Part shown: in pieces, positions 1 through 8,830 of the stretch | How the letters are laid out: each line of letters begins with the position of its first letter | Position numbering within the stretch: position 1 is the stretch's first letter | Assembly: GCA_024636755.1 (NCBI GenBank) | Contig: JAGXGL010000021.1 | Coordinates: forward strand, 16,955 to 80,954 | DNA: 64,000 bases | Reading direction: 5' to 3' | Source: Guyparkeria sp. | Lineage (GTDB): Bacteria; Pseudomonadota; Gammaproteobacteria; Halothiobacillales; Halothiobacillaceae | Translations under genes and position numbers: made by a program | The notes under the pieces: generated by a model | Database searches by the model: none | Told to the model about the DNA's origin: nothing | What the model saw: only the letters and a program-made list of their open reading frames with translations

Positions 1-1
1 C

Positions 2-754
2 GAGACGGTCGATATCCGCGACTTGCTCGCCTACTGCGAGCGTTTGCTCGAGCCCGAGATCTACCGCGATTACGCGCCGAATGGCCTGCAGGTCGAAGGT
101 CGCCGCGAGATCCGTCGATTGATTACCGGGGTGACTGCCTGCCAGGACCTGCTCGATGCCGCCGTCGACGCCAAGGCGGATGCAGTGCTCGTGCACCACG
201 GTTATTTCTGGAAGAACGAACCGGAAGTGATCACCGGGATGAAGCGCCGTCGCATCGCGACCCTGCTGGGCCACGACATCAATCTGATCGGTTACCACCT
301 GCCGCTCGATGGTCATGTCGAGATCGGCAATAACGCCTGGCTGGCCGGTAGTCTGGGCCTCAACGTGACCGAGCGTTTCGGTCATCAGCGGCTGGCAGTC
401 GCCGGGCGGCTCGAACAGCCGGCGACGGGGGTCGAGCTTGCCGCCCGTATCGCCGATCGCCTGGGCCGTGAACCGCTGGTGGTCGGTCCAACGGATCGAC
501 CGTTGCAACGGATCGGGCTGTGTACCGGCGGGGCGCAGGACATGCTGGGCGAGGCCATCGAGCTCGGGCTGGATGCCTTCATCTCCGGGGAGATTTCCGA
601 ACGCACCACCCACATGGCGCGAGAATCCGGTGTGACCTATATAGCCGCCGGCCACCACGCCACCGAAACGGGCGGTGTGCGCCTGCTGGGTGAGCGTATT
701 GCCGCGGAATTCGACATCGAGCACCGCTTTGTCGACATCCCCAACCCGGTCTGA
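2..754 (+). CDS. Nif3-like dinuclear metal-centre protein (5' truncated by window)
   Basis: This is a NIF3/YbgI-family protein, a hexameric toroid with a dinuclear metal site whose exact biochemical role is unsettled; some members act as GTP cyclohydrolase-like or cofactor-related enzymes. The metal-site motifs are visible: VHHGYFW near residue 63 and the C-terminal AGHHATETGGVR. The 250 residues seen match the family length of about 250. The reading frame is open to base 2 without an obvious start, and the first possible start is a TTG at 23, so the true start very probably lies upstream of the window. In many gammaproteobacteria this gene lies beside the cytochrome bc1 operon, as here. The family call is firm; the function is not. 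Confidence 0.88.
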   Translation, partial: ETVDIRDLLAYCERLLEPEIYRDYAPNGLQVEGRREIRRLITGVTACQDLLDAAVDAKADAVLVHHGYFWKNEPEVITGMKRRRIATLLGHDINLIGYHLPLDGHVEIGNNAWLAGSLGLNVTERFGHQRLAVAGRLEQPATGVELAARIADRLGREPLVVGPTDRPLQRIGLCTGGAQDMLGEAIELGLDAFISGEISERTTHMARESGVTYIAAGHHATETGGVRLLGERIAAEFDIEHRFVDIPNPV

Positions 755-893
755 AGCTGGCCAACTGGTTCCCCAAGCTAATAAAAGTCTATCCCGAGGT
801 ATTAGCTCCGCTTGTTTGACGGCCGCATCGAGATGCTTAAACTACTCCGGCCGTAAAACTGGCAGATGCTTTGCATCGGTGATGCCCGTGGTA

Positions 894-922
894 ACCCGGC
901 GGAATCTTCCGGGTGTTTTTTT
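894..922 (+). terminator. Intrinsic terminator after the Nif3-family gene
   Basis: ACCCGG (894-899) pairs with CCGGGT (909-914) around a 9-nt loop and is followed by G and a run of seven T. It lies 140 nt after the Nif3 stop and about 107 nt before petA, so it separates the two transcripts. Confidence 0.7.
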
Positions 923-1029
923 GCCGGGTGCAGGGAGGCCGAAAAGGCTCGCCAACAACACGAGCGACGCGGAATCGCTTTCCGGTCGTGATCGATTGAC
1001 GGATAACCATCCAGGAGTACGACGTAACA

Positions 1030-1635
1030 ATGGCTGATTCTCCCTCCAACCCGGCAAGGCGCCGGTTTCTGACCGGCGCCGCGACGGCGGTTGGCGCGGT
1101 GGGCGTCGGCTTTGCCGCCGTGCCGTTCTTGAGCTCCTTCCAGCCCAGCGCCAAGGCCCAGGCGGCCGGCGCGCCGGTTGACATGAACATCGGCAAGCTG
1201 GCCCCCGGTCAGATGACCACCGTCGCCTGGCGTGGCAAGCCGGTCTATGTCGTGAATCGCACCGATCGCATGCTCGACTCCCTGTCCGAGATAGAGGATC
1301 GCCTCAGTGATCCCCACTCCAAGGTGGCGAGCCAGCAGCCCGAGTTCGCGACCAACCTGTACCGGGCGCGCAAGGAACACGAGCGTTATCTCGTCATTGT
1401 GGGTCTGTGTACGCACCTTGGCTGCGCGCCCACCTACCGGCCCGAAGTCGCCCCGGATGATCTGGGCGACGACTGGCGGGGCGGATTTTTCTGCCCGTGC
1501 CACGGCTCGAAGTTCGACCTCTCCGGTCGCGTGTACAAGGGGGTTCCGGCGCCGACCAACCTGGTGGTCCCACAGTACGTGTACATCACCGATGAAATCA
1601 TCCGCGTCGGCGGCACCGAGGAGGATCTAGCATGA
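1030..1635 (+). CDS. petA: Ubiquinol-cytochrome c reductase, Rieske iron-sulfur subunit
   Basis: This is the [2Fe-2S] subunit of the cytochrome bc1 complex, which passes electrons from ubiquinol to cytochrome c1 on the periplasmic side of the inner membrane. The N-terminus has a Tat-type twin-arginine signal (RRRFLTGAATAVG) forming the single membrane anchor. The two cluster-binding boxes CTHLGC and CPCHGS supply the two Cys and two His ligands. At 201 residues it has the usual length. The ATG is preceded by AGGAG at 1012-1016, a rather long spacing. The stop overlaps the petB start in an ATGA arrangement, so petABC is one coupled operon. Confidence 0.97.
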   Translation: MADSPSNPARRRFLTGAATAVGAVGVGFAAVPFLSSFQPSAKAQAAGAPVDMNIGKLAPGQMTTVAWRGKPVYVVNRTDRMLDSLSEIEDRLSDPHSKVASQQPEFATNLYRARKEHERYLVIVGLCTHLGCAPTYRPEVAPDDLGDDWRGGFFCPCHGSKFDLSGRVYKGVPAPTNLVVPQYVYITDEIIRVGGTEEDLA

Positions 1636-2843
1636 TCAAGGACCTGGGTAAATGGGTGGATGACCGCCTGCCGGTGTCGCGCTTCTGGAATGCGCATCTG
1701 GCGAAGTATTACGTCCCCCACAACTTCAACTTCTGGTACTACTTCGGCTCCTTGCTGCTGGTCGTCTTCGTCCTGCAGATCGTCACCGGCATCTGGCTGA
1801 CCATGAGCTACAAGCCGTCGGCCGAAAACGCCTTCGCTTCGGTCGAATACATCATGCGTGATGTCGAGTGGGGGTGGCTGCTGCGCTACATGCACTCGAC
1901 GGGGGCGTCGTTCTTCTTCATCGCGGTCTATCTACACATCTTCCGCGGGATGATGTACGGCAGTTACAAGAAACCCCGCGAGTTGATCTGGATCTTCGGC
2001 GTACTGATTCTCCTGGTGCTGATGGCCGAGGCCTTCATGGGCTACCTGTTGCCGTGGGGCCAGATGTCCTACTGGGGCGCGCAGGTCATCATCTCGCTGT
2101 TCAGCTCGGTGCCGGTGATCGGTCCGGATCTGGCGCTGTGGGTCCGTGGTGATTACGTCGTCTCCGATGCCACCCTGAACCGGTTCTTCGCCCTGCATGT
2201 GATCGCGCTGCCGCTGGTGCTGCTATTCCTGATCGGTGGGCACATCATGGCGCTCCACGAGGTCGGCTCGAACAATCCCGACGGCGTGGAGATCAAGGAA
2301 AACAAGGACAACACGGGCAAGCCAGTCGACGGTATCCCGTTCCATCCGTACTACACCGTCAAGGATCTGTTCGGTCTGGGTGTGTTCATGTTCATCTTTG
2401 CCGTGGTGCTGTTCTACTGGCCTGACGGCGGTGGTCTGTTCCTGGAGCATCCGAACTTCACGCCCGCCGATCCGCTCAAGACGCCCGAGCACATTGCCCC
2501 GGTCTGGTACTTCGCCCCGCACTACGCGATCCTGCGCGCCATTCCGGACAAGTTCCTGGGCGTGGTCGCAATGGTTGCGGCGATTCTGATCCTGTTCGTG
2601 CTGCCGTGGCTCGACCGAAACCGCACCCGCTCGATCCGTTACCGCTCGACGGCGTTCAAGGTGAACCTGTTCGCGTTCGCCGCGGCATTCATCGGGCTTG
2701 GTTACCTGGGCACCCAGGCGCCGACCGCCCTCGGCACTCTGGCGTCCCAGATACTGTCGGCCGTGTATTTCGGCTTCTTCGTCGCGGTGTTTTTCATCAG
2801 CCGTCGTGAACGTACCCAGCCCGTGCCGGAGCGCCTGCAATGA
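1632..2843 (+). CDS. petB: Cytochrome b of the bc1 complex
   Basis: This is the membrane core of the bc1 complex, carrying hemes bL and bH and the quinol-oxidising and quinone-reducing sites. Its 403 residues show the expected series of hydrophobic helices. Recognisable segments are the heme-ligand histidines in MHSTGAS and LHIFRG, the GYLLPWGQMSYWGA stretch of the second helix pair, and the PEHIAPVWYFAPHYAILR Qo-site region with its PVWY motif (the PEWY position). It overlaps petA by 4 nt at its start and petC by 4 nt at its end, which implies stoichiometric coupled translation. Confidence 0.97.
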   Translation: MIKDLGKWVDDRLPVSRFWNAHLAKYYVPHNFNFWYYFGSLLLVVFVLQIVTGIWLTMSYKPSAENAFASVEYIMRDVEWGWLLRYMHSTGASFFFIAVYLHIFRGMMYGSYKKPRELIWIFGVLILLVLMAEAFMGYLLPWGQMSYWGAQVIISLFSSVPVIGPDLALWVRGDYVVSDATLNRFFALHVIALPLVLLFLIGGHIMALHEVGSNNPDGVEIKENKDNTGKPVDGIPFHPYYTVKDLFGLGVFMFIFAVVLFYWPDGGGLFLEHPNFTPADPLKTPEHIAPVWYFAPHYAILRAIPDKFLGVVAMVAAILILFVLPWLDRNRTRSIRYRSTAFKVNLFAFAAAFIGLGYLGTQAPTALGTLASQILSAVYFGFFVAVFFISRRERTQPVPERLQ

Positions 2844-3589
2844 TCCGTATTACGTTTCTACTCTGTCTGATCGGCCTGCTGGCCGCGCCCAATGCCAAGG
2901 CGGCCAGCAGCAACTATCCGCTCAAGGATGCCGAGGTGGATCTTGGCGACAAGGCCTCCCTGTACCGTGGCGCGCAGACCTTCATGGACAGCTGCGCAAG
3001 CTGCCACGGTGCCAAGATGATGCGTTTCGGTCGCATCGGCGACGATCTGGGGCTATCCGAGGAGCAGTTGGCGGTACTGTTGCCCGAGGAGTTGACCAAA
3101 CCGGGGGACGTCATTGAGACCAACATGCCGGCGGAGTACGCCCAAAGGACCTTCGGCATCGTCCCGCCGGATCTCACGCTGACCGCTCGGGTAAACGGTG
3201 GCGACTGGCTCTACACGTACTTGACGACCTTCTATGCCGATCCGGATGCGCTGTGGGGCGTGAACAACGCGGTGTTCCCCGATGTCGGCATGCCGCACGT
3301 GTTGGCCGCCGAGCAGGGGCTTTTTCAGCCGGTCTACGAGACCGAAGGCGAGGGCGAGAATGCCAAGCGCCGCCTCGTTGGGCTCGAATCGCCGGAGCGA
3401 CCCGGCACGCTCTCGGAGGAAGAATTCGAGCAGAAGATGCGCGATCTGACCGCCTTCATGGTGTACATGGCCGAGCCGGCCGCATTGCTGCGCGCCCATT
3501 ACGGGCCGTACGTGCTGGTCTTCCTGTTCATCTTCACGCTGGTGATGTACCTGTTGAAGAAGGAATACTGGCGCGACATCAAGCACTGA
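2840..3589 (+). CDS. petC: Cytochrome c1 of the bc1 complex
   Basis: This is the heme c subunit that receives electrons from the Rieske protein. A signal peptide covers roughly the first 20 residues. The single CxxCH heme site is CASCHGAK near residue 52. The methionine-ligand region lies further on. One C-terminal transmembrane helix (about residues 220-240) anchors the protein, ending in a positively charged tail. At 249 residues it is typical of proteobacterial cytochrome c1. It is the last gene of the operon and a strong terminator follows 45 nt later. Confidence 0.96.
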   Translation: MIRITFLLCLIGLLAAPNAKAASSNYPLKDAEVDLGDKASLYRGAQTFMDSCASCHGAKMMRFGRIGDDLGLSEEQLAVLLPEELTKPGDVIETNMPAEYAQRTFGIVPPDLTLTARVNGGDWLYTYLTTFYADPDALWGVNNAVFPDVGMPHVLAAEQGLFQPVYETEGEGENAKRRLVGLESPERPGTLSEEEFEQKMRDLTAFMVYMAEPAALLRAHYGPYVLVFLFIFTLVMYLLKKEYWRDIKH

Positions 3590-3633
3590 TTCGACGCCAA
3601 TGAGCGGTCAAGCAGACGCTCGACTCCCCGATG

Positions 3634-3658
3634 AACCCGGCCCCGAGGCCGGGTTTTT
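3634..3658 (+). terminator. Intrinsic terminator of petABC
   Basis: A perfect 9-bp stem AACCCGGCC (3634-3642) with GGCCGGGTT (3647-3655), tetraloop CCGA, runs into five T (3654-3658). It ends immediately before the sspA promoter. Confidence 0.92.
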
Positions 3659-3666
3659 GTTATGAT
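3658..3666 (+). promoter_or_regulatory. Extended -10 promoter candidate for sspA
   Basis: TG-T-TATGAT at 3658-3666 matches an extended -10 element. The -35 position lies inside the petC terminator stem and is poor, so the extended TG motif would have to compensate. The predicted start near 3673 leaves a leader of about 27 nt before the sspA ATG. Confidence 0.45.
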
Positions 3667-3699
3667 GCCGTTTTAACCATTGCACCACGGGAGGCGCCA

Positions 3700-4323
3700 A
3701 TGGCGACCGTCAACCGCCGTTCGGTCATGACCTTGTTCACCAGCCCGGACTCGCCGGACTGCCACCGCACCCGCATCGTTCTCGCGGAGAAGGAACTGAC
3801 CGCTGAGATCATCGACCTGTCCGAACAGGAGCCGCCGGAAGACTTCCACGACCTGTCGCCGGAGGGGACTGTCCCGGTGCTGGCCGATCGCGATCTCGTG
3901 TTGACCAATGCCCGGGTCATCATGGAGTACCTGGATGAGCGCTTCCCGCACCCGCCGCTGATGCCGGTCGACCCGGTGAGCCGCGCCAAGGTGCGCACTG
4001 CGCTCTACCGGATCGAGAGGGACTGGTACGGTCTGCTGCCGGAATTCGAGCGTGGCGAGAAGACCGTCGCTCGGGCCCGAAAGCAACTCAAGGAAGGGTT
4101 GCTGTCGGCCGCGCCGATTTTCTCGGCGATGCCGTTCTTCATGAGCGAAGAGTTCTCATTGGCCGACGTCACGCTGGCCGCCTTGCTGTGGTACCTGCCG
4201 AAATACGGCATCGAATTGACTGGACCGGGTGCCAAGCCGATCCAGGATTACATGGACCGTGTATTCAGCCGGCCCACGTTCCAGGCAAGTCTCACGGAAG
4301 TCGAACGCGAAATGCGCGGCTGA
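3700..4323 (+). CDS. sspA: Stringent starvation protein A (GST-fold, RNA polymerase-associated)
   Basis: SspA is a glutathione S-transferase-fold protein that binds RNA polymerase and acts in the starvation and acid-stress response; it is not known to be catalytic. The N-terminal thioredoxin-like part (TLFTSPDSPDCHRTRIVLAEKEL) and the ENE-like region with the DLSPEGTVPVLADRDLVL pattern identify the family. The start at 3700 is chosen because GGGAGG stands 6 nt upstream; an in-frame ATG at 3631 lies inside the petC terminator and is rejected. Its 207 residues match the family. The gene lies in the conserved petABC-sspA-sspB order. Confidence 0.95.
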   Translation: MATVNRRSVMTLFTSPDSPDCHRTRIVLAEKELTAEIIDLSEQEPPEDFHDLSPEGTVPVLADRDLVLTNARVIMEYLDERFPHPPLMPVDPVSRAKVRTALYRIERDWYGLLPEFERGEKTVARARKQLKEGLLSAAPIFSAMPFFMSEEFSLADVTLAALLWYLPKYGIELTGPGAKPIQDYMDRVFSRPTFQASLTEVEREMRG

Positions 4324-4484
4324 GCGACGAGTCTCCCCATGGACCGGAGCGCTACCCTGACTGCCCGAACGTTCGCGACTGGAACCGGGTGTTGGCGGAG
4401 GTGCCGGTCTGGTATTGGGGCACGTTCCATCCGCGCCGAGCAAACCAAGCCGAATCGCCATTCCATTCGTGCAGAGGTCTCTTA

Positions 4485-5054
4485 ATGCTCTCGAAGCGTC
4501 CCTACCTCGTTCCCGCTTTCTATGACTGGATTCTCGATCAGGGACATGCGCCTCACCTGGTCGTGGATGCCGATGCTGAGGAGGTGATGGTGCCGACTCA
4601 GTTCGTCGAGGACGGTCACATTCAGCTCAATATCAGTCCGTCGGCGGTGCGTGACTTCCACATGGATCGCGTGGGTATCTCGTTCGAGGCCCGCTTTGGC
4701 GGGCAGCCCGAGCGGGTATTTGTCCCCATGCATGCCATCCGTGCGATCGTCGATCGTGACTCGGGGCAGGGGGCGACCTTCCCGGACGAGCCGGAAGAGA
4801 CCTTCCCGCAGTCCGACGATGACCTTGAGGGGGCACCGGCACCCAAGTCCGAGAGCAAGGGCCGTCCCCAGCTGCGTGCCGTGCCCGGTGGCGAGGAGGG
4901 GGCAACGGACAAGGAGTCCGGCGCTTCGTCGTCTCCTAAGTCGGACGATGAATCCGATGCCGACCCGGATGGCGGCGGTCCGGACGACGACCCGCCACCC
5001 TCGCCACCCTCGGGCGGCGGCAAGGGCGGTCCGAGTCTCCGGGTCGTCAAGTAG
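4485..5054 (+). CDS. sspB: ClpXP protease specificity-enhancing factor SspB
   Basis: SspB tethers ssrA-tagged peptides to ClpXP. Residues 1-100 form the conserved substrate-binding fold ([32 protein letters not shown]). Residues 100-180 are an acidic, Pro/Gly/Ser-rich linker. The extreme C-terminus [10 protein letters not shown] (180-189) is the ClpX-binding XB motif. Unusually, a second copy-like stretch [11 protein letters not shown] sits inside the linker at residues 125-135. The ATG at 4485 has GAGG upstream and gives 189 residues; longer in-frame starts would overlap sspA and are rejected. The last 8 nt overlap the convergent msrB. Confidence 0.95.
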   Translation: MLSKRPYLVPAFYDWILDQGHAPHLVVDADAEEVMVPTQFVEDGHIQLNISPSAVRDFHMDRVGISFEARFGGQPERVFVPMHAIRAIVDRDSGQGATFPDEPEETFPQSDDDLEGAPAPKSESKGRPQLRAVPGGEEGATDKESGASSSPKSDDESDADPDGGGPDDDPPPSPPSGGGKGGPSLRVVK

Positions 5055-5448
5055 CGGCGTTGTCTTCGGTCGGGACGAAGTTCAGGCAGACGCTGTTGAT
5101 GCAGTAACGCCGGCCGCTCGGCTGCGGGCCGTCCTCGAACACATGGCCGAGGTGGGCATTGCAGCCGGCGCACAGCACTTCGGTTCGGCTCATGCCGTGG
5201 CTGGCATCGGTCCGGGTGATTAGCGCCTCGGAACTGGCGGGCTGGAAGAAGCTGGGCCAGCCGGAGCCCGAATCGAATTTGGCATCGCTCACGAACAGCG
5301 GACGCCCACAGCAGACACAGTCGAAGCGCCCCGGGCGCTTTTCGTCGTTAAGGGCGCCCGACCACGGTGCTTCCGTACCGCCAAGGCGGCAAACTCGGTA
5401 CTGTTCTTCGCTTAGCGTCTCGCGCCAGGGATCGGGGTCGTTGCTCAT
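5047..5448 (-). CDS. msrB: Peptide-methionine (R)-S-oxide reductase
   Basis: MsrB reduces the R-diastereomer of methionine sulfoxide in oxidised proteins. The catalytic cysteine lies in [11 protein letters not shown] near the C-terminus. Two CxxC pairs (CVCC and CAGC) bind the structural zinc. The GSGWPSF motif of the substrate site is present. The start at 5448 gives 133 residues, the usual length; an in-frame ATG at 5487 and a longer frame up to 5613 are possible but add no conserved sequence. It is convergent with sspB, the two stops overlapping by 8 nt. Confidence 0.93.
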   Translation of the reverse strand: MSNDPDPWRETLSEEQYRVCRLGGTEAPWSGALNDEKRPGRFDCVCCGRPLFVSDAKFDSGSGWPSFFQPASSEALITRTDASHGMSRTEVLCAGCNAHLGHVFEDGPQPSGRRYCINSVCLNFVPTEDNAAT

Positions 5449-5561
5449 GATGCGTTCCGTTTTCTTGTCGGTGTCTGGTGGCTTCATCGTATCTTGACCA
5501 TGATAGCCGACCGAGTCCGGTGTCAACGGGAATTCGATGGGCTGCCGGGACGGCGAGACAC

Positions 5562-5591
5562 TTGGCACCGCTGTCGTCGGCTTGGTATGAT
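5562..5591 (+). promoter_or_regulatory. Sigma-70 type promoter candidate for ftsK
   Basis: TTGGCA (5562-5567), 18-nt spacer, TATGAT (5586-5591). The predicted start near 5598 lies about 63 nt before the ftsK ATG and just upstream of the divergent msrB region. Confidence 0.6.
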
Positions 5592-5660
5592 TCCGACTCG
5601 ATCCTTCACTCAAAGAAACGCGAGTAACCTGTTGAGCATATTAAGGATAGGCGACCCAAG

Positions 5661-8009
5661 ATGCCCGGAATGACCAAGCCCGCGATCTTCCGTCCCCAAC
5701 TTGCCCTGTTGGAGCTGGCGTTGCTGGTCGTCGCGCTGTTACTAGGCGTCTATCTGCTTGCGTTGCTCAGTTACCATCCGGACGATCCCGCTTTCAGCGT
5801 CACCGGCTCCGGTGAGGTGCGCAACGCCGCGGGATTGGTGGGCGCCTGGGTGGCAGACGGTGCGCGTTACCTGGTCGGTTTCGGCGCCTACATGTTGGTG
5901 CCGGCCCTATTGCCACTGTTGTGGCGCACCTTCCGTCGCGCACGGCAGGGCAAATCCTGGGCAGACCTGCCGTTTGCCATTCAGTGGCTCGGTGTCTTGC
6001 TCCTGGTGCTCTGCGTGAGCGTCCTTGCGTCGATCAACCATGAGCCGTTGTCGGCGCCTACTGGCCTCTCCGCTGGCGGGGTGCTGGGTCTCATGCTTGC
6101 CGAGGGCATGGTCCGTTTGCTGGGGGCATTGGGCAGTACGCTGGTCCTGCTCGGCTTGATGATGCTGGGCGTATCCGCTACCACCGGGCTTTCCTGGTTC
6201 GCGCTCTTCGATCTGATTGGTGCGACGCTGATGCGCATCATCAATGGCCTCCGGGCCGTCGCCGGTTGGATTGTGGCTCGGTTGCCGCTGTCCCGCCGGC
6301 CCGGTCCCGCGCCGATCCCGGAAATCGGGGCGAGTTATGAAGAGGTCGAGCAGCGTCGCAAGAAAACGCCCCCGGTGGAAAACAAGCCCAAACCCCGGCC
6401 CAAGACCGCGCCCGCACCGACGCCCGCACCGACGCCCGCACCCGTCGCGTCGGTGACCTCCACCAAAAAGAAATCGAGCACGCCGCCGCAACCGGAACTC
6501 GGTACGGCGAATGGCAAACCCATTTTTGAACTGCTGGATCGTCCCGTCCAGCAGAGCAGTGGCTTTAACAAGGACGACCTCCAGCACATGTCGGAGGTGA
6601 TCGAGGCACGTCTGTCGGAGTTTGGTGTGTCGGTTGAGGTGGTGGCCGCGCACCCCGGCCCGGTGATTACACGGTTTGAGCTGCAGCCGGCCCCGGGGGT
6701 CAAGGTCAGCCAGATCTCTAATCTTGCCAAGGATCTGGCGCGTGCGCTGTCGATCGTCTCGGTGCGCGTGGTTGAGGTGATTCCGGGCAAGTCCACGGTG
6801 GGGCTGGAAATCCCCAACACGGCCCGCGAGATCATCGCCCTGCGGGAACTGCTCGAGTCCCGTCGCTACCGGGAGGCGCGTTCGCCCTTGACCGTGGCGT
6901 TGGGCAAGGACATCGGCGGTGAACCGATCATGGCGGACCTGGGCCGCATGCCGCACCTGTTGGTCGCGGGGACCACCGGGTCGGGCAAGTCGGTGGGGGT
7001 CAACGCCATGATCCTGAGCCTGCTCTACAAGGCGTCAGCCGAGGAAGTGCGCCTGATCCTGATCGACCCGAAGATGCTCGAACTGTCGGTCTACGAGGGC
7101 ATCCCGCACCTGCTGGCCCCCGTGGTCACCGACATGAAGGAGGCATCGAATGCCTTGCGTTGGGCCGTCGGCGAGATGGAACGCCGCTATCGGCTGATGG
7201 CCAAGCTCGGCGTGCGAAACATCGCGGGGGCCAACGAGAAGATCCGCGAGGCGATCGCGCGGGGCGAGCCGATCAAGGACCCGTTCTACGACCACGCCCA
7301 GGCCTTCGATCCCGACCTGCCGCCACCCACGCTCGAGTCGATGCCGTATCTTGTGATCGTGGTCGACGAGTTTGCCGACATGATGATGGTGGTTGGCAAG
7401 AAGGTGGAGGAATTGATCGCCCGTCTGGCCCAGAAGGCCCGCGCCGCCGGGATTCACCTGATCCTTGCCACCCAGAGGCCGTCCGTGGACGTGATTACCG
7501 GCCTGATCAAGGCCAATATCCCGACCCGTATCGCCTTCCAGGTCTCCTCCAAGGTGGATTCCCGCACCATTCTCGACCAGATGGGCGCCGAACAGTTGCT
7601 GGGACACGGTGACATGCTCTATCTGCCGCCGGGCAGCGGCATGCCAATGCGGGTTCACGGCGCCTTCGTCGGGGATGAAGAAGTGCATCGCGTGGTCGAG
7701 GCGCTCAAGACCCTCGGCGAGCCGGAGTATGTTGACGAGGTGCTCTCCGAGAACACCGCCGCCAATGTGACCTTGCCCGGTGAAAAGCCCGTGCGGGCCG
7801 ATGGCGAGGAAATCGACGAGTTATACGACCAGGCGGTAGCGATCGTCACCGAGTCGCGCAAGGCGTCGATTTCCTACGTCCAACGTCGCCTCAAGATCGG
7901 CTACAACCGCTCGGCGCGACTGGTCGAGCAGATGGAGGCCGACGGTGTCGTCGGTGCCCTGGGATCCAATGGCAGCCGCGAAGTGATCGCGCCTCCGCCG
8001 CCGAGATAG
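5661..8009 (+). CDS. ftsK: DNA translocase FtsK
   Basis: FtsK couples septum formation to clearing of chromosome DNA and dimer resolution at dif. An N-terminal membrane domain with four hydrophobic segments occupies about residues 10-190. A Pro/Lys-rich linker follows, shorter than in E. coli, containing a PAPT repeat near residues 250-262. The RecA-like motor carries Walker [11 protein letters not shown] near residue 437 and Walker [11 protein letters not shown] near 564. The C-terminal gamma winged helix (about 716-782) carries the KOPS-recognition pattern [22 protein letters not shown] at 5642-5646 is the likely ribosome site. At 782 residues it has the short SpoIIIE/FtsK form common outside enterics. 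Confidence 0.97.
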   Translation: MPGMTKPAIFRPQLALLELALLVVALLLGVYLLALLSYHPDDPAFSVTGSGEVRNAAGLVGAWVADGARYLVGFGAYMLVPALLPLLWRTFRRARQGKSWADLPFAIQWLGVLLLVLCVSVLASINHEPLSAPTGLSAGGVLGLMLAEGMVRLLGALGSTLVLLGLMMLGVSATTGLSWFALFDLIGATLMRIINGLRAVAGWIVARLPLSRRPGPAPIPEIGASYEEVEQRRKKTPPVENKPKPRPKTAPAPTPAPTPAPVASVTSTKKKSSTPPQPELGTANGKPIFELLDRPVQQSSGFNKDDLQHMSEVIEARLSEFGVSVEVVAAHPGPVITRFELQPAPGVKVSQISNLAKDLARALSIVSVRVVEVIPGKSTVGLEIPNTAREIIALRELLESRRYREARSPLTVALGKDIGGEPIMADLGRMPHLLVAGTTGSGKSVGVNAMILSLLYKASAEEVRLILIDPKMLELSVYEGIPHLLAPVVTDMKEASNALRWAVGEMERRYRLMAKLGVRNIAGANEKIREAIARGEPIKDPFYDHAQAFDPDLPPPTLESMPYLVIVVDEFADMMMVVGKKVEELIARLAQKARAAGIHLILATQRPSVDVITGLIKANIPTRIAFQVSSKVDSRTILDQMGAEQLLGHGDMLYLPPGSGMPMRVHGAFVGDEEVHRVVEALKTLGEPEYVDEVLSENTAANVTLPGEKPVRADGEEIDELYDQAVAIVTESRKASISYVQRRLKIGYNRSARLVEQMEADGVVGALGSNGSREVIAPPPPR
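6410..6442 (+). repeat. 12-bp tandem repeat in the ftsK linker
   Basis: The unit GCCCGCACCGAC occurs at 6410-6421 and 6422-6433, with a partial third copy at 6434-6442. It encodes Pro-Ala-Pro-Thr repeats of the disordered linker; in-frame 12-bp steps would change linker length without a frameshift. Confidence 0.8.
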
Positions 8010-8107
8010 CCGCCGACTCTGGTTGTTTTGCTCTGATTCGTATATACGCGTCGGAACCTGTGCGTATGCCGGGCGTCGAACCGGTCCCACCCACGATCTG
8101 GTGATCC

Positions 8108-8776
8108 ATGAACAGACAAACTTTCTACCCCGGTGGCATTTTGGCCTCGTTGGCCTTTTTGACCACCGTCCTGTTTTCGCCGTTGGTGGTTGCCGCGCCG
8201 GTGGACGACGTCGATGCACTGGTCAAACAGCTCGCCGAGATCGATACGCTGTCAGCGGATTTCGTGCAGGAACGGCGGGACACCAAGGGCGAGGTGCGCC
8301 GTGAATCGTCGGGGACGTTCGTGCTCAAGCGCCCGGGCCAGTTCTTCTGGCGCTACGAAACCCCCTACGTGCAGGAGTTGATCGCCAACGAGGGCACGCT
8401 CTGGGTATACGAGCCCGATCTGCGACAGGCCAGCCGTTCGCCCTTGTCGGCGACCGATGGGGCACCCATCGCGATTCTGACCGGCGAACGGCCCGTGACC
8501 GAGCTGTTTCACGTTCGCCATCTTGAAGGCGAGGATGGGTTGAACTGGTTCGCGTTGCGCCCCCGAGACGAGCAGGGCGATTTCCGCGAGGTCCTGTTGG
8601 GCGTCGACGAGCGGGGCATGCGTGAGATGCGCTTTGTCGATCAGCTCGATCAGACCACGCGGGTGGTGTTCGAGTCGCGCCGTTTCAACCAGCCGGTGGA
8701 CGAATCGATCTTTCGTTTCGAGGCCCCCGAGGGCGTGGACGTGGTTGAGGCGCGCGAACCACCGACGATCCAGTGA
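8108..8776 (+). CDS. lolA: Outer-membrane lipoprotein carrier protein
   Basis: LolA is the periplasmic chaperone that takes lipoproteins from LolCDE to LolB. A signal peptide of about 30 residues (hydrophobic stretch ILASLAFLTTVLFSPLVVA) lacks a lipobox cysteine, as expected for a soluble carrier. The mature part has the family pattern LSADFVQER, SSGTFVLKRPGQFFWRYETP and the LWVYEPDL strand. At 222 residues it is of normal length. It sits between ftsK and rarA, the classic gammaproteobacterial ftsK-lolA-rarA order, and its receptor lolB is also in this window at 58.4 kb. Confidence 0.96.
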   Translation: MNRQTFYPGGILASLAFLTTVLFSPLVVAAPVDDVDALVKQLAEIDTLSADFVQERRDTKGEVRRESSGTFVLKRPGQFFWRYETPYVQELIANEGTLWVYEPDLRQASRSPLSATDGAPIAILTGERPVTELFHVRHLEGEDGLNWFALRPRDEQGDFREVLLGVDERGMREMRFVDQLDQTTRVVFESRRFNQPVDESIFRFEAPEGVDVVEAREPPTIQ

Positions 8777-8830
8777 GGTGGGCGTGATCGACTACCCGGT
8801 TTTCATGCACACGATCGAAGGTTGGGCGAG

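Noticed and set aside
3631..3699. An earlier in-frame ATG for sspA
   Set aside because: It lies inside the petC terminator and upstream of the likely transcription start.
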